From Aurantimonas sp965217685 (GTDB lineage: Bacteria; Pseudomonadota; Alphaproteobacteria; Rhizobiales; Rhizobiaceae), in contig CBDCIZ010000003.1 of assembly GCA_965217685.1 (NCBI GenBank), positions 4,680,468-4,744,467 of the forward strand: a stretch of 64,000 nt of DNA, given 5' to 3'. Below, one piece after another: positions 43,675-52,835 of this stretch; the stretch's first letter is position 1, and each line of letters begins with the position of its first letter. A model generated the notes under the pieces. It was not told the origin of the DNA, made no database searches, and saw nothing but the letters and a program-made list of their open reading frames with translations. The translations under genes were made by a program, and so were the position numbers.

Positions 43675-44850
43675 TTACGAATTGCGGCCTGAACCGGAGC
43701 TTGCACGCTCGAAATACTCGACGATTGCGGCCGCTGCCCTGAACGCAGCGGGTTCCTCCCTTTGCGAGAAGGTCGCATCCAGAGCGTCGATCTGCGCCGC
43801 GTGGTAGATCTCGAAATGCTGAGACGCCTTGTCCAGTGCTTCGGGCAGGGCAGAAAGCGTCTCGATCACGTCCCCCAGCCGCCAGTGCGCAAAATCGGGA
43901 TCGTTGCGCCAGTCGATCCTGCCGGGGTTGAGCAAGATTGCCGGGCGCGGGCGGGTGATCCATTCATAGATCTGGCTGCTGGCGTCCCCGAGATAGATGT
44001 CGGCCATACGCGTATAGCTCATGTCGTTCGAGCGCGCGCTGCCGGTATCGATCAGCATGTGGTCGCACCGCGTGTAAACGGCGGCAAGCCCGCGTCGCCA
44101 GCGGATCAGCCGGTGCTCGACAGATGCGTGGAGATGCCGCTGAAAGAGCATGACGTGGGGCGCGAACACCAGATTGTAGCGCGACTGCTTCGCGAACCAG
44201 TCGAGGATCGCCGGACCCATGGCATACCAGGATGACAGGCGCGGATCGAAATGCGGATTGTAGAGGACCGTCGGCCTGCCGTTGTCGAACAATGACGGCG
44301 GCGGTTGCGTCGTCATCACGGCATCGAATTTGGGATAGCCGACGATGCGGCTGTTGTCGGTCGTGACGAGCCCGCTCTCCAGCATCCGGTCGCGGACCTT
44401 TCTACCGGCAAGCAGCACGAGGTCAAATCCGCGCACGACGGCACGAAAACCCACCGAGCGATCTCCCGCGCCATGTGGGATCCAGACAAATTTGAGCGCG
44501 TCGAGGCCAAAACGATCACGCAGCAGCAGCGAAGTCGTCTCCGGCACGACCAGCACGTCCAGCGCCCTGAACGCCGTGATGTTATTCCTGAGAATGGCGA
44601 CCCGTCGGAACGGCGCGATGTGACGAAGACCGCGGTCGAGCATCCGCTCGATCGTACCGAGACCAAGCTGCACGAACGTCACCCGTGACGCGGCACCCCC
44701 GAGCAGCACGCGGACCTGCGCCTCCTGTGCGGCGCTGGAGCAGAGGATGACGACCTCGACCTGCGGCCGGAATGTGAGCGCCGCGGCGACCGGCGCGGTA
44801 TGCGCGATCTGATGCAGCGCATCGTGATTGTAGATAAAACCGATCTTCAT
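43675..44850 (-). CDS. TagF-like CDP-glycerol glycerophosphotransferase family protein (second of pair)
   Basis: A 391-residue cytoplasmic or peripheral enzyme with a GT-B-like layout. Family marks are IPHGAGDRSVGF, LYNPHFDPRLSSW, HMLIDTG and YLGDASSQIYEWI, which parallels the D-x-SS...E site of TagF-type polymerases. It would transfer a polyol-phosphate unit to a growing chain. It overlaps the homologous upstream gene by four bases. Teichoic acids are not expected in a Gram-negative sphingomonad, so the polymer must be something else, perhaps a capsule or lipid-linked phosphopolymer. Confidence 0.72.
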   Translation of the reverse strand: MKIGFIYNHDALHQIAHTAPVAAALTFRPQVEVVILCSSAAQEAQVRVLLGGAASRVTFVQLGLGTIERMLDRGLRHIAPFRRVAILRNNITAFRALDVLVVPETTSLLLRDRFGLDALKFVWIPHGAGDRSVGFRAVVRGFDLVLLAGRKVRDRMLESGLVTTDNSRIVGYPKFDAVMTTQPPPSLFDNGRPTVLYNPHFDPRLSSWYAMGPAILDWFAKQSRYNLVFAPHVMLFQRHLHASVEHRLIRWRRGLAAVYTRCDHMLIDTGSARSNDMSYTRMADIYLGDASSQIYEWITRPRPAILLNPGRIDWRNDPDFAHWRLGDVIETLSALPEALDKASQHFEIYHAAQIDALDATFSQREEPAAFRAAAAIVEYFERASSGSGRNS

Positions 44851-45959
44851 CGGCGCATGAACGCCTCGACCGCATCAGCCGCGCGTACGGCCGCACCGGA
44901 TGATGTGTCGCCGAGGCTGGCAGCGGCCAATTCGACCTGGCGGTCACGATAGAGCGCGTGCCGTTCGGGCGCGGCGCGGATCGCGTCCATCAGTTGCGCC
45001 GGATGGTCGACGACGTCGCCCAGATGCCAGTGGAGAAAGCTGGGATCGTCGCGCCAGTCTATGCCGTGCGCATTGAGGAACACGCACGGACGCGGCCGGA
45101 CAAGAAATTCATACACCTGGCTGCTGACATCGCCCACATAGATTTCCGCGATGGCGGCATAGCTCATGTCGACCGAGCGATCGGAGCCGGGATCGATCAG
45201 CACGTTGCCGGTACTTCGTGCGCGCCAGTGTTTCCGCAGACTGCGGGTGCGACGGCGAAACAGCTTGATATGCGGAGCGACGATCAGGTTCATCGACCGA
45301 TCCGCGTCGAAACCCGCCAGCATCGGCTCGATGAAGCAATGCCATGATGTCAGCCGTGGCTCCTTGTGCGCATTGTAGAGAATCGTCGGGTGCGGGGCAT
45401 CGAAGGGAAGCGGCGTCGTGTGAGCGATCCTGGACGCGGTGTCGAACTTGACGATACCCGTGAGCGCGTAGCCGTCGGGTCTCACCAGCCCGTCGGCCAG
45501 CATGCGTGCCGCCGTCTTGGGCCCGGCGAGCAGCACATAGTCGAACGTGGCGATGCGTGGGATGAAACCGCGCGCACGGTCTCCAAAACCGTGCGGGCTG
45601 TAGATCAGCCTGGTCGATTTCGCGCCTAGCCGCCGGAGCGATGCGGCGCTGTTCTCGACCGCGAAGACCGCATCATAGGCGTCGAGTTCAGCCACATTGT
45701 CGCGCAGCACCATGTCCTTGAACATGCCCAGTCGCTTCATTCGCTGCATTGCGCGCGTGAGGAGCGATCGGTGCAGCGGTCGATCGTCGCCGGCGGGCGC
45801 CCCATGCGCCCGGCGGATACGCGCCAGATGATGCGGCGTGTCGGGGTCATTGTAATAATTGACGACCGTCCAGCCGGGCCGTCTGGCGAGTTCGATCGCG
45901 ATCGCCGCACCATGATAGCATTGATAGGCTTCTGCGATGTAGAGGAAGGCGATGCGCAT
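44847..45959 (-). CDS. TagF-like CDP-glycerol glycerophosphotransferase family protein (first of pair)
   Basis: A 370-residue homologue of the next protein. Start 45959 (MRIAFLYIAEAYQCYHG) replaces a longer frame whose first 57 residues cross the divergent flippase start. Shared marks are SPHGFGDRARGF, LYNAHKEPRLTSW, NVLIDPGSDRSVDMSY and YVGDVSSQVYEFL. The pair arrangement, one priming and one polymerising enzyme, is common for polyol-phosphate polymers. It is divergent from the flippase with a 26-base gap, so the two sides probably share a control region. Confidence 0.72.
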   Translation of the reverse strand: MRIAFLYIAEAYQCYHGAAIAIELARRPGWTVVNYYNDPDTPHHLARIRRAHGAPAGDDRPLHRSLLTRAMQRMKRLGMFKDMVLRDNVAELDAYDAVFAVENSAASLRRLGAKSTRLIYSPHGFGDRARGFIPRIATFDYVLLAGPKTAARMLADGLVRPDGYALTGIVKFDTASRIAHTTPLPFDAPHPTILYNAHKEPRLTSWHCFIEPMLAGFDADRSMNLIVAPHIKLFRRRTRSLRKHWRARSTGNVLIDPGSDRSVDMSYAAIAEIYVGDVSSQVYEFLVRPRPCVFLNAHGIDWRDDPSFLHWHLGDVVDHPAQLMDAIRAAPERHALYRDRQVELAAASLGDTSSGAAVRAADAVEAFMRR

Positions 45960-45985
45960 GCGTGCAAACGCTGTAGCGTGACCAT

Positions 45986-47308
45986 ATGAATGGAATAAAG
46001 CCGTTGACGTCAACCATTCGGGGATCGACCCCGTTTCGCCGGGCGCTAGCCAATGTCGGCTGGCTGCTGACCGGCAAGGGCGTCGGCGCGGTGCTGAGCG
46101 TCGTGTACCTTGCGCTGGCGACCCGCTCACTGGGCGTGGAAAAATTCGGCCAGTTCACGCTGATACTGAGTACCGGGCAGGCAGCGGCGGCCTTTGTCGG
46201 CTTTCAGACGTGGCAGATCGTGGTGCGCTACGGCATGCCGCATCTGGCTACGGATCAGGGCGCATTGGGAAGGCTGGTACGCTTCTGCCTGTCGCTTGAT
46301 ATTGCCGCGGCGTTGGTCGGCTGCGTCATTGCCTCTGGCGCGCTACTGGTGATGGAGTTGCATTTCGGCTGGTCTCGCACTCTGACGGTGGAGGCCATCG
46401 CCTTCTGCCTGATCCTGCTTTTGTCGGTGCGTTCGACCGCGGTGGGCATACTGCGTCTGCACGACCGGTTCGCGATCGGCGCGGCCGCGGATGCGGTCAC
46501 GCCAATCGTTCGCTGTGCGGGCGCAATTCTGGCAGTGTGGAACGGGGCCAGCGTCTTCGGGTTCCTGGCGGCGTGGGCGGCAGCAGAAATTGCCACCGCG
46601 ATCGTGTATTGGGTGCTCGCCTTGCGATACGGGCCGGGCATGTTTCGTGAATGGCGCGGCACCAGCACGGCGGTGCGTGAAAATGTCGGGCTCTGGCATT
46701 TCGCGCTGGTCACGAACATCGGCTCGACGCTGACCAATGCCGGGCGCCAGCTTGTCGTCGTGCTGGTCGGTGTATTCACAGGCGCGGCCGCCGCGGGCAA
46801 TTACCGGCTCGCCTCGCAGCTCAGCCAGGCGCTCGTCCGGCTGTCTGACATGTTCGCACGCGGCATCTTTCCCGAAATTACGCGGGCGGATGCCGGACGG
46901 TCGCGCGACGCGCTGCGTGTCTTGTTGCGGCAGTCGGGTCGCCTGGCGATCGGGGCTGGCGCGATCACCTGTCTGCTGGTCCCCATTTTGGGTCAACCGG
47001 CTTTGCATCTGGTGGCAGGCGCGCGGTATCTGGGCGCTTATCCGCTTCTGGTGCTATTAGGAATCGCCGCCGGGCTGGACATCGTGTCGGTCGGGTTCGA
47101 ACCAATTCTTCAGGGTACCGGCCATGCCGCGCAAGCGCTGCGCATCCGCGCATGGTCGATGATGTTGCTTTTCACCGGTGTCTTTGTCCTGATGCCGTCC
47201 TTCGATGCGATGGGTGCCGGCGTTGCGACGCTATCGGCGTCCGCGCTTGCAGCCATAATGTTCGTGCGGTCGACCATTTCGCACGTCAGTCAGCGACACA
47301 AGAAATGA
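45986..47308 (+). CDS. Wzx-type oligosaccharide/lipid-linked polymer flippase
   Basis: A 440-residue membrane protein with about 12-14 hydrophobic segments, of the MATE-like polysaccharide flippase group. The N-terminal ALANVGWLLTGKGVGAVLSV and the mid segment LVTNIGSTLTNAGRQLVV are typical. It moves lipid-linked repeat units across the inner membrane. Its position beside the TagF-like pair suggests it exports their product. It converges on the Dps-like gene with a 17-base gap. Confidence 0.85.
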   Translation: MNGIKPLTSTIRGSTPFRRALANVGWLLTGKGVGAVLSVVYLALATRSLGVEKFGQFTLILSTGQAAAAFVGFQTWQIVVRYGMPHLATDQGALGRLVRFCLSLDIAAALVGCVIASGALLVMELHFGWSRTLTVEAIAFCLILLLSVRSTAVGILRLHDRFAIGAAADAVTPIVRCAGAILAVWNGASVFGFLAAWAAAEIATAIVYWVLALRYGPGMFREWRGTSTAVRENVGLWHFALVTNIGSTLTNAGRQLVVVLVGVFTGAAAAGNYRLASQLSQALVRLSDMFARGIFPEITRADAGRSRDALRVLLRQSGRLAIGAGAITCLLVPILGQPALHLVAGARYLGAYPLLVLLGIAAGLDIVSVGFEPILQGTGHAAQALRIRAWSMMLLFTGVFVLMPSFDAMGAGVATLSASALAAIMFVRSTISHVSQRHKK

Positions 47309-47325
47309 GCGCCCGACACGAATGA

Positions 47326-47982
47326 TTACTTGATCGGTTCTGTCGGCGTTCCCGCCGGCGCGAGAGGCCGGTTATTGTTGATGTCGAAGCCGGTGTTGGG
47401 ATCGGTCGGCGTGCTCTGAATGAAAGCTCGCATCTGCCACTGATATTTGTCGATGACGTTCTGAACCTCCTGAAGCAGATTAGAGGTCGTGGGATCACTG
47501 TCGTTGGTCGCCTTTATTCCCTGGCCGATCCGGTCGCTCGTCGCCTTGTAATATCGGGTAAACCACTGGATCACCTGTGCGTCGTCAACGAACCCGCCCG
47601 GAAATTCCGGGATGACGCTGTTTCGGATAATCGTGTTGGCGCGTCCGTCGGACGAGACGCCGATCGACTGCAACCGTTCGGCGACCATGTCGGAATATTT
47701 GCTGGTGCCCTCATAATGCTCCTGAAGCAGCTCGTGCAGCGTGTAGAACAAAGTGCCCGACACATTCCAATGCGCCTGTTTCAGTTCCAGATTGAGCTGC
47801 TGCAGATCGGTCAGCGTGTTTTGCAGCGCGTCTACCGATGGACGAAGTTGTTGCCCTTGCGGTCCGTCGTGTTCACGGTCGGTTACGGAATTCAGCGGGA
47901 ACGGGCCGGTCGCCGGCTTGGTCTGCGCAAAGGCTGGTGCCGCAAGGAGCGTGCCGGCAAGGATCAGGACGGTTGCGCGCAT
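47326..47982 (-). CDS. Exported Dps-like ferritin
   Basis: A 218-residue Dps-family protein with an N-terminal signal peptide (MRATVLILAGTLLAAPAFAQ). The ferritin core holds LKQAHWNVSG and LHELLQEHYEGTSKYSDMVAERLQSIG, the His/Asp/Glu set of the intersubunit Dps ferroxidase site, and a late helix around NVIDKYQWQMRAF. Dps is normally cytosolic and binds DNA and iron. An exported form would store or detoxify iron or peroxide in the periplasm. The C terminus is a Pro-rich tail. It is divergent from the xylose operon. Confidence 0.85.
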   Translation of the reverse strand: MRATVLILAGTLLAAPAFAQTKPATGPFPLNSVTDREHDGPQGQQLRPSVDALQNTLTDLQQLNLELKQAHWNVSGTLFYTLHELLQEHYEGTSKYSDMVAERLQSIGVSSDGRANTIIRNSVIPEFPGGFVDDAQVIQWFTRYYKATSDRIGQGIKATNDSDPTTSNLLQEVQNVIDKYQWQMRAFIQSTPTDPNTGFDINNNRPLAPAGTPTEPIK

Positions 47983-48152
47983 GGGTTTTTCTCGATGACA
48001 AGATGAAGGCTGTCTGCTGAACCTTCGCGGTGTTGATTTTGTTTCCTAAATTTCCCTTCATCTTTCCAGAAGCCTCGCGCTGACGCTCCCTGGGCTTCGC
48101 CGCGAGATCGCCGATCCGTCGTCAGCTATTGACAAGCGACCGCGACATTGGA

Positions 48153-48166
48153 TGGTAGCGCTATCA
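48153..48166. promoter_or_regulatory. LacI-family operator upstream of xylX
   Basis: TGGTAGCGCTATCA, a near-perfect palindrome with the central CG typical of LacI-family sites, 23 bases before the xylX start. TTGACA at 48129-48134 lies 17 bases before ATGGTA, so the operator probably overlaps the -10 region and represses by blocking polymerase. It is identical to the site at 52767. Confidence 0.85.
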
Positions 48167-48189
48167 AAAACGGTGCAGGGGGTAGATGG

Positions 48190-49320
48190 ATGAGAGGGGC
48201 ATTGGTCGAGGCGTTGCCGGTCGGTTTTGAACGAGGCAGATTCATCGGCCGTATCAATGCGGGAGTCGGCCCCAGTCCGGTCCTCCTCGCCGAGGGCGAA
48301 CTGTATGACATGTCCAGGATCGCGCCGACCGTTTCGGCACTGATCGAGCAAAAGTCGTTCGATCCCGGCGCGGGAGTCGCGATCGACCGTAATCGAGATG
48401 TGTATCCAGACCTGCTCAGTCCGATCGACCTCGCGTGCGTCAAGGCTGCCGGAGTGACATTCGCGGTGTCGGCAATCGAGCGGGTGATCGAGGAGCGTGC
48501 GCGCGGTGACGCGGAAGCCGCGCATGCGATCCGTGCCAAGCTGGAAAGCGCGATCGGCGGGAGCATCCGCCTGGTCGTGCCCGGGTCAACCGAGGCAGCG
48601 ACCCTGAAGGCTGAGCTGATCAAGGACAATATGTGGTCCCAATATCTGGAGGTCGCGATAGGGCCGGATGCAGAAGTTTTTACAAAGGCGCCCGTTCTCT
48701 CGACGATCGGCACCGGTCGTCACATCGGTGTCCGGTCGGACTCAGACTGGAATAACCCGGAGCCGGAGATCGTCCTGATCCTGGATAAAAGCGGGCATCC
48801 GGTCGGTGCGACACTGGGTAACGACGTTAATCTTCGTGATTTCGAGGGACGTTCGGCGCTGCTGCTGGGAAAGGCCAAGGACAATAACGCCTCTTGTGCG
48901 ATCGGTCCGCTCATCCGCCTGTTCGACGACGATTTCACGATGGATGACATTCGCGAGGCGCAGGTCACGCTTACGATCGAGGGCGTGGACGGCTATCATC
49001 TGGAGGGAACCAGCAACATGGCCGAGATCAGCCGTGATCCGCTGGAACTCGTGCGCCAGACGATGAGCGAGCATCAATATCCTGACGGCGTCGCCTTGTT
49101 TCTGGGAACGCTGTTCGCGCCGACCGAGGATCGTGACGAACCGGGGCGCGGGTTCACGCACAAGCCCGGTGATATCGTGACGATCACAACGCTCTTGCTG
49201 GGACGGCTGGTTAACCGCATGACAACATCGAAGGCAGCCGAGCCGTGGTCGTTCGGGATCAGCGCGCTGATGCGTAACCTTGCCTCTCGCAATCTGCTGG
49301 AGGTCAGTGAGCATGGATGA
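48190..49320 (+). CDS. xylX: 2-keto-3-deoxy-D-xylonate dehydratase (FAH family)
   Basis: A 376-residue fumarylacetoacetate-hydrolase-family enzyme. The metal-binding part has TIGTGRHIGVRSDSDWNNPEPE (Glu-x-Glu at its end; region about 175-197) and ATLGNDVNLRDFEGRS. In the Caulobacter Weimberg pathway this family member dehydrates 2-keto-3-deoxy-xylonate to alpha-ketoglutaric semialdehyde. The start at 48190 is preceded by AGGGGG; a TTG at 48148 would span the operator and was rejected. The next gene (xylB) overlaps by eight bases. Other sugar-acid FAH enzymes are possible, but the dehydrogenases on both sides support xylX. Confidence 0.8.
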   Translation: MRGALVEALPVGFERGRFIGRINAGVGPSPVLLAEGELYDMSRIAPTVSALIEQKSFDPGAGVAIDRNRDVYPDLLSPIDLACVKAAGVTFAVSAIERVIEERARGDAEAAHAIRAKLESAIGGSIRLVVPGSTEAATLKAELIKDNMWSQYLEVAIGPDAEVFTKAPVLSTIGTGRHIGVRSDSDWNNPEPEIVLILDKSGHPVGATLGNDVNLRDFEGRSALLLGKAKDNNASCAIGPLIRLFDDDFTMDDIREAQVTLTIEGVDGYHLEGTSNMAEISRDPLELVRQTMSEHQYPDGVALFLGTLFAPTEDRDEPGRGFTHKPGDIVTITTLLLGRLVNRMTTSKAAEPWSFGISALMRNLASRNLLEVSEHG

Positions 49321-50098
49321 CGTGGCACCGGCGCGGCAAGGACGCGCCGCATATCCCAGCCTGGCGGACAAGCGCGTCCTGATTTCCGGTGGCGGGAGCG
49401 GGATCGGGGCAGGGCTGGTCGAGGCGTTTGTGGCGCAGAACGCGCGGGTGACGTTCATCGATATCGATGAAACCGCCAGCAGGGCGCTGGTCGACACGCT
49501 GTCGCCGGGAGCGGTGCACGCTCCCCAATTTCTGGGCTGCGATGTGACCGATATTGACGCGCTGGCCGGCACCATTGCGGAGATCGAGACGGCGATGGGT
49601 GGCATCGACGTCCTGATCAACAATGCGGCCAGTGACGATCGTCATACGGTCGAGGAGATCACGCCGGCCTATTGGGACGAGCGGATGGCGGTCAATCTGC
49701 GCCATCAGTTCTTCGCGGCAAAGGCAGTGGTGCCGGCAATGAAGCGTGCGGGCGGCGGCGTCATCCTCAATTTCGGGTCGATCAGCTGGCACCTCGCGCT
49801 GCCGAATCTTGTTCTTTATCAGACAGCCAAGGCGGGCATCGAGGGTCTGACACGCAGTCTGGCGCGCGATCTGGGCCGCGCCAACATTCGGGTCAACACC
49901 ATCGTCCCCGGCAACGTCGCCACGCCCCGGCAGATGAAATGGTACACGCCCGAGGGCGAAGCTGAGATCGTGGCGGCGCAGTGCCTGGACGGACGCATTC
50001 AGCCGTACGACGTCGGCGCACTCGTCCTGTTCCTGGCGTCCGACGATGCGCGGATGTGCACGGGCCACGACTATTTCATCGATGCCGGCTGGCGATAG
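49313..50098 (+). CDS. xylB: D-xylose 1-dehydrogenase-type SDR
   Basis: A 261-residue SDR. Marks are SGGGSGIGAGLVEAF, INNAASDDRHTVEEI, catalytic YQTAKAG and TGHDYFIDAGW at the end, a pattern seen in Caulobacter-type xylose dehydrogenases. It would oxidise D-xylose to xylonolactone with NAD, the first Weimberg step. The ATG lies inside the end of xylX (ATGGATGA), so translation is coupled. The lactonase (xylC) and xylonate dehydratase (xylD) are not here. Confidence 0.8.
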   Translation: MDDVAPARQGRAAYPSLADKRVLISGGGSGIGAGLVEAFVAQNARVTFIDIDETASRALVDTLSPGAVHAPQFLGCDVTDIDALAGTIAEIETAMGGIDVLINNAASDDRHTVEEITPAYWDERMAVNLRHQFFAAKAVVPAMKRAGGGVILNFGSISWHLALPNLVLYQTAKAGIEGLTRSLARDLGRANIRVNTIVPGNVATPRQMKWYTPEGEAEIVAAQCLDGRIQPYDVGALVLFLASDDARMCTGHDYFIDAGWR

Positions 50099-50162
50099 GA
50101 GCCGATTGGCGCACGAAAAAGATCGCCGGAGAGCGATCACTGACCAACAGGAGATAAGGGAC

Positions 50163-51572
50163 ATGACGGATAGGCATGCAAGTAGCGCGAATATCGGGTT
50201 CATCAGCTTGATCGTGGCGGTCGCGACGATCGGCGGTTTCATGTTCGGTTATGATAGCGGCGTCATCAACGGCACGCAGGATGGGCTGAAGGCCGCATTC
50301 GCCCTGAACGAGCTGTGGCTTGGGATCGCGGTTGCGGCTTTGTTGCCGGGATGCGCGCTCGGCGCTTTCCTGGCCGGTCGACTGGCCGATCTGTTCGGTC
50401 GGCGCGCGGTGATGATGACGGCGGCGCTTGTGTTCATCGGCAGCGCACTCCTTGCGGGCGCGGCCGGATCGGCGGCAGTCTTTATCGCTGCGCGCCTGAT
50501 CGCGGGGCTCGCGGTCGGCGCGGCGAGCGTCATCTCACCCGTTTATATCAGTGAAGTAACGCCTGCGGAGATCCGCGGGCGGTTGTCGAGCGTGCAGCAG
50601 ATCATGATCATCGCCGGGCTGACCGGTGCGTTTCTCGCCAATTACTGGCTAGCGAACACGGCGGGTAATTCGACCGCGATCTTCTGGCTCGGCTTCCCCG
50701 CCTGGCGGTGGATGTTCTGGGCGCAGGTCATTCCGGCCGGCATCTATTTTCTATCATTGCTGCTGATCCCCGAAAGCCCCCGCTATCTGATGCTGCGGTC
50801 GCGCGACGACGCTGCGCAAGGAGTGCTGACACGCCTGTTCGGCGCGGACTATGCCCGTGCCAAGGTCAGCGAGATCCGGACCAGCCTGGCGAGCGATCAG
50901 CATCGCCCTCGCTTCTCCGACCTGATCGACAAGACGACCGGCAAGCTGCGGCCGATCGTTTGGGCGGGAATCGGGCTGGCGGTATTCCAGCAACTTGTCG
51001 GTATCAATATCGTCTTTTATTACGGCGCGGTGCTGTGGCAGTCGGTGGGCTTTAGCGAAGGCGATGCGCTGAAGATCAACATCTTATCCGGCAGCCTGTC
51101 AATCCTGGCATGCCTGTTGGCGATCTTCACGATTGACCGGATCGGGCGCAAGCCGCTGCTGCTGGCAGGATCGGCGGGGATGTCGGTGACGCTGGCGGTC
51201 CTCGTTTATTGCTTCTCGACTGCAACCGTTACCGCCACGGGACTGCAGATGTCGGACGATGTCGGCCGCATCGCGCTGGTCGCGGCGAACGTCTATGTCG
51301 TTTTCTTCAACCTGAGCTGGGGGCCGGTCATGTGGGTGATGCTGGGAGAGATGTTCCCCAACCAGATCCGCGGATCCGGTCTGGCCATCGCAGGCTTTTC
51401 GCAATGGGCGGCGAACTTTGCCATCTCGGTCAGTTTTCCATTACTGGCGAGCGGTGTCGGCCTGCCCGTTACCTACGGCTTCTATGCGCTCAGCGCGCTC
51501 CTGTCCTTCTTCTTCGTACGCGCGCTGATTACCGAAACCCGGGGCATCGAATTGGAGGACATGGTGGGGTAG
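50163..51572 (+). CDS. Sugar porter (D-xylose:H+ symporter type)
   Basis: A 469-residue sugar-porter MFS protein with 12 membrane segments. Signatures are GYDSGVINGTQ, AGRLADLFGRR, PESPRYLMLRSRDD, QQLVGINIVFYYG and TETRGIELEDM at the end, matching XylE-like symporters. AGGAGATAAGG precedes the ATG. A longer frame from 50046 overlaps xylB and was rejected. It follows xylB by 64 bases and completes the xylX-xylB-transporter unit under the LacI operator. It should import pentose across the inner membrane after the TonB receptor and GH3 act. Confidence 0.88.
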   Translation: MTDRHASSANIGFISLIVAVATIGGFMFGYDSGVINGTQDGLKAAFALNELWLGIAVAALLPGCALGAFLAGRLADLFGRRAVMMTAALVFIGSALLAGAAGSAAVFIAARLIAGLAVGAASVISPVYISEVTPAEIRGRLSSVQQIMIIAGLTGAFLANYWLANTAGNSTAIFWLGFPAWRWMFWAQVIPAGIYFLSLLLIPESPRYLMLRSRDDAAQGVLTRLFGADYARAKVSEIRTSLASDQHRPRFSDLIDKTTGKLRPIVWAGIGLAVFQQLVGINIVFYYGAVLWQSVGFSEGDALKINILSGSLSILACLLAIFTIDRIGRKPLLLAGSAGMSVTLAVLVYCFSTATVTATGLQMSDDVGRIALVAANVYVVFFNLSWGPVMWVMLGEMFPNQIRGSGLAIAGFSQWAANFAISVSFPLLASGVGLPVTYGFYALSALLSFFFVRALITETRGIELEDMVG

Positions 51573-51584
51573 GCCGATACGCTG

Positions 51585-52748
51585 CTATCGCCGTCGGTCC
51601 TTGCCTTCTATTTCTGCTGGCCGGCGGCGCGGGGGCGCGTCTGATTGTCGCCGGACCAGCTCGAAAGCGAGCTCCAGGTGATCGGACGAAATCGGCTCCG
51701 CGTTTCGCCGTGCCTTGATCCGGCGAACCAGCACCTCGACCGCACCGCGCGCCATATCGGCAATCGGCTGACGGATTGTCGTCAATTCCGGCCAGATGGC
51801 CGTGGCGAGTGTGGTATCGTCGAAGCCGCAGATCGTCAGATCGCTTGGTACGTCCAGCCCCCGGCGGTGTGCGACGGCGACGGCGGCAGCGGCCATGTCG
51901 TCATTGCTCGCGAAGATCGCCGTGGGAGGCGACGGTGCGTCGAGGAGTTGCTCTGCGGCATCGAGGCCGGAGCGATAGGTGAACAGACCCTGCGCTATCA
52001 GGCTCTCGTCGGTCTCGATCCCTTCGTCGCGGAGCGCTGCACGATAGCCCTCCAGGCGTTTGCCGCTTGCAGTCAGGCGAGGATTGCCGATCACGAAGCC
52101 GACGCGGCGGTGCCCAAGTGCAATGATATGACGGGTCATGGTATAGGCAGCATATACGTCGTCGATGCTGACGCTCAGCACGCCGTCGAGTTCTGCGCCA
52201 CCGCCGACCGCGACCATCGGCACGCCCGCGTCACCAATGGAGCATACGAGCTCTCCGGAATCGCACAGCGGTGGGGGAAGGACGATGCCGTCGATTCCAC
52301 TGGCGATCATCTTGCCCGCCACCTCGATCTCATGCTCGCCCAGGTCGCATTTCTCGACGACGAGTTGCGTGCTGGAGCGGCTGGCAAAATCGAGGCTGCC
52401 GACCAGGAATTCGGTCAGATAGGCGGCGCTTGGGTTGCTGTAGAGCAGGCCGATGCGGATCGGCTGTGCACCGGCAAGGCTGCGTGCCGCCGGGTTCGGA
52501 GCATAGTTCAGCGCAGCGATCGCCTCGATCACGGTGTCGCGGGTCGCCGCGCGTACGTTGGTTTCGCCATTGATGACGCGCGACACCGTCATCGGCGAAA
52601 CCGATGCCTTCCTCGCCACATCGGCGATGGTGACGGAGCCTCGCTGTCCTCGCGATACCCGCTGTTTCAGATGTGCCTCCCCCGCTTGCCCGCAGTACCG
52701 CGCTACGATCTCGCCATGGGTCGCGCAATGGAATGGGCGAATTGACAT
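51585..52748 (-). CDS. xylR: LacI-family regulator of the xylose regulon
   Basis: A LacI/GalR regulator of about 387 residues from the ATG at 52748. The helix-turn-helix is TIADVARKASVSPMTVSRVINGE, here at about residues 38-60 (key TVSRVIN), because about 36 extra residues precede it. Typical LacI proteins start directly at that point, so a non-ATG start nearer the domain, after a GGGGAGG at about 52680, is possible. The effector domain reads IRIGLLYSNPSAAY and FASNDDMAAA. Five matching operators in this region and its divergence from GH3 point to a local xylose or xylonate sensor. Confidence 0.88.
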   Translation of the reverse strand: MSIRPFHCATHGEIVARYCGQAGEAHLKQRVSRGQRGSVTIADVARKASVSPMTVSRVINGETNVRAATRDTVIEAIAALNYAPNPAARSLAGAQPIRIGLLYSNPSAAYLTEFLVGSLDFASRSSTQLVVEKCDLGEHEIEVAGKMIASGIDGIVLPPPLCDSGELVCSIGDAGVPMVAVGGGAELDGVLSVSIDDVYAAYTMTRHIIALGHRRVGFVIGNPRLTASGKRLEGYRAALRDEGIETDESLIAQGLFTYRSGLDAAEQLLDAPSPPTAIFASNDDMAAAAVAVAHRRGLDVPSDLTICGFDDTTLATAIWPELTTIRQPIADMARGAVEVLVRRIKARRNAEPISSDHLELAFELVRRQSDAPPRRRPAEIEGKDRRR

Positions 52749-52766
52749 CCGGCGCCAATGCCCACA

Positions 52767-52780
52767 TGGTAGCGCTATCA
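52767..52780. promoter_or_regulatory. LacI-family operator between the regulator and GH3 genes
   Basis: TGGTAGCGCTATCA, identical to the xylX operator, 19 bases upstream of the LacI gene start and 56 bases before the GH3 start. TTGACA at 52742-52747 is 18 bases from ATGGTA, the same promoter-operator layout as at xylX. The site can serve both GH3 repression and autoregulation. Confidence 0.85.
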
Positions 52781-52835
52781 CAAAATAATCTGTCTGCGAA
52801 GCGGTGAAAGCGGATCGCAGCCAAGGGAGAGGACA

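Noticed and set aside
48070..48100. GAAGCC...GGCTTC inverted repeat between the Dps-like gene and xylX
   Set aside because: Long loop, short arms and no T run; it does not look like a working terminator.
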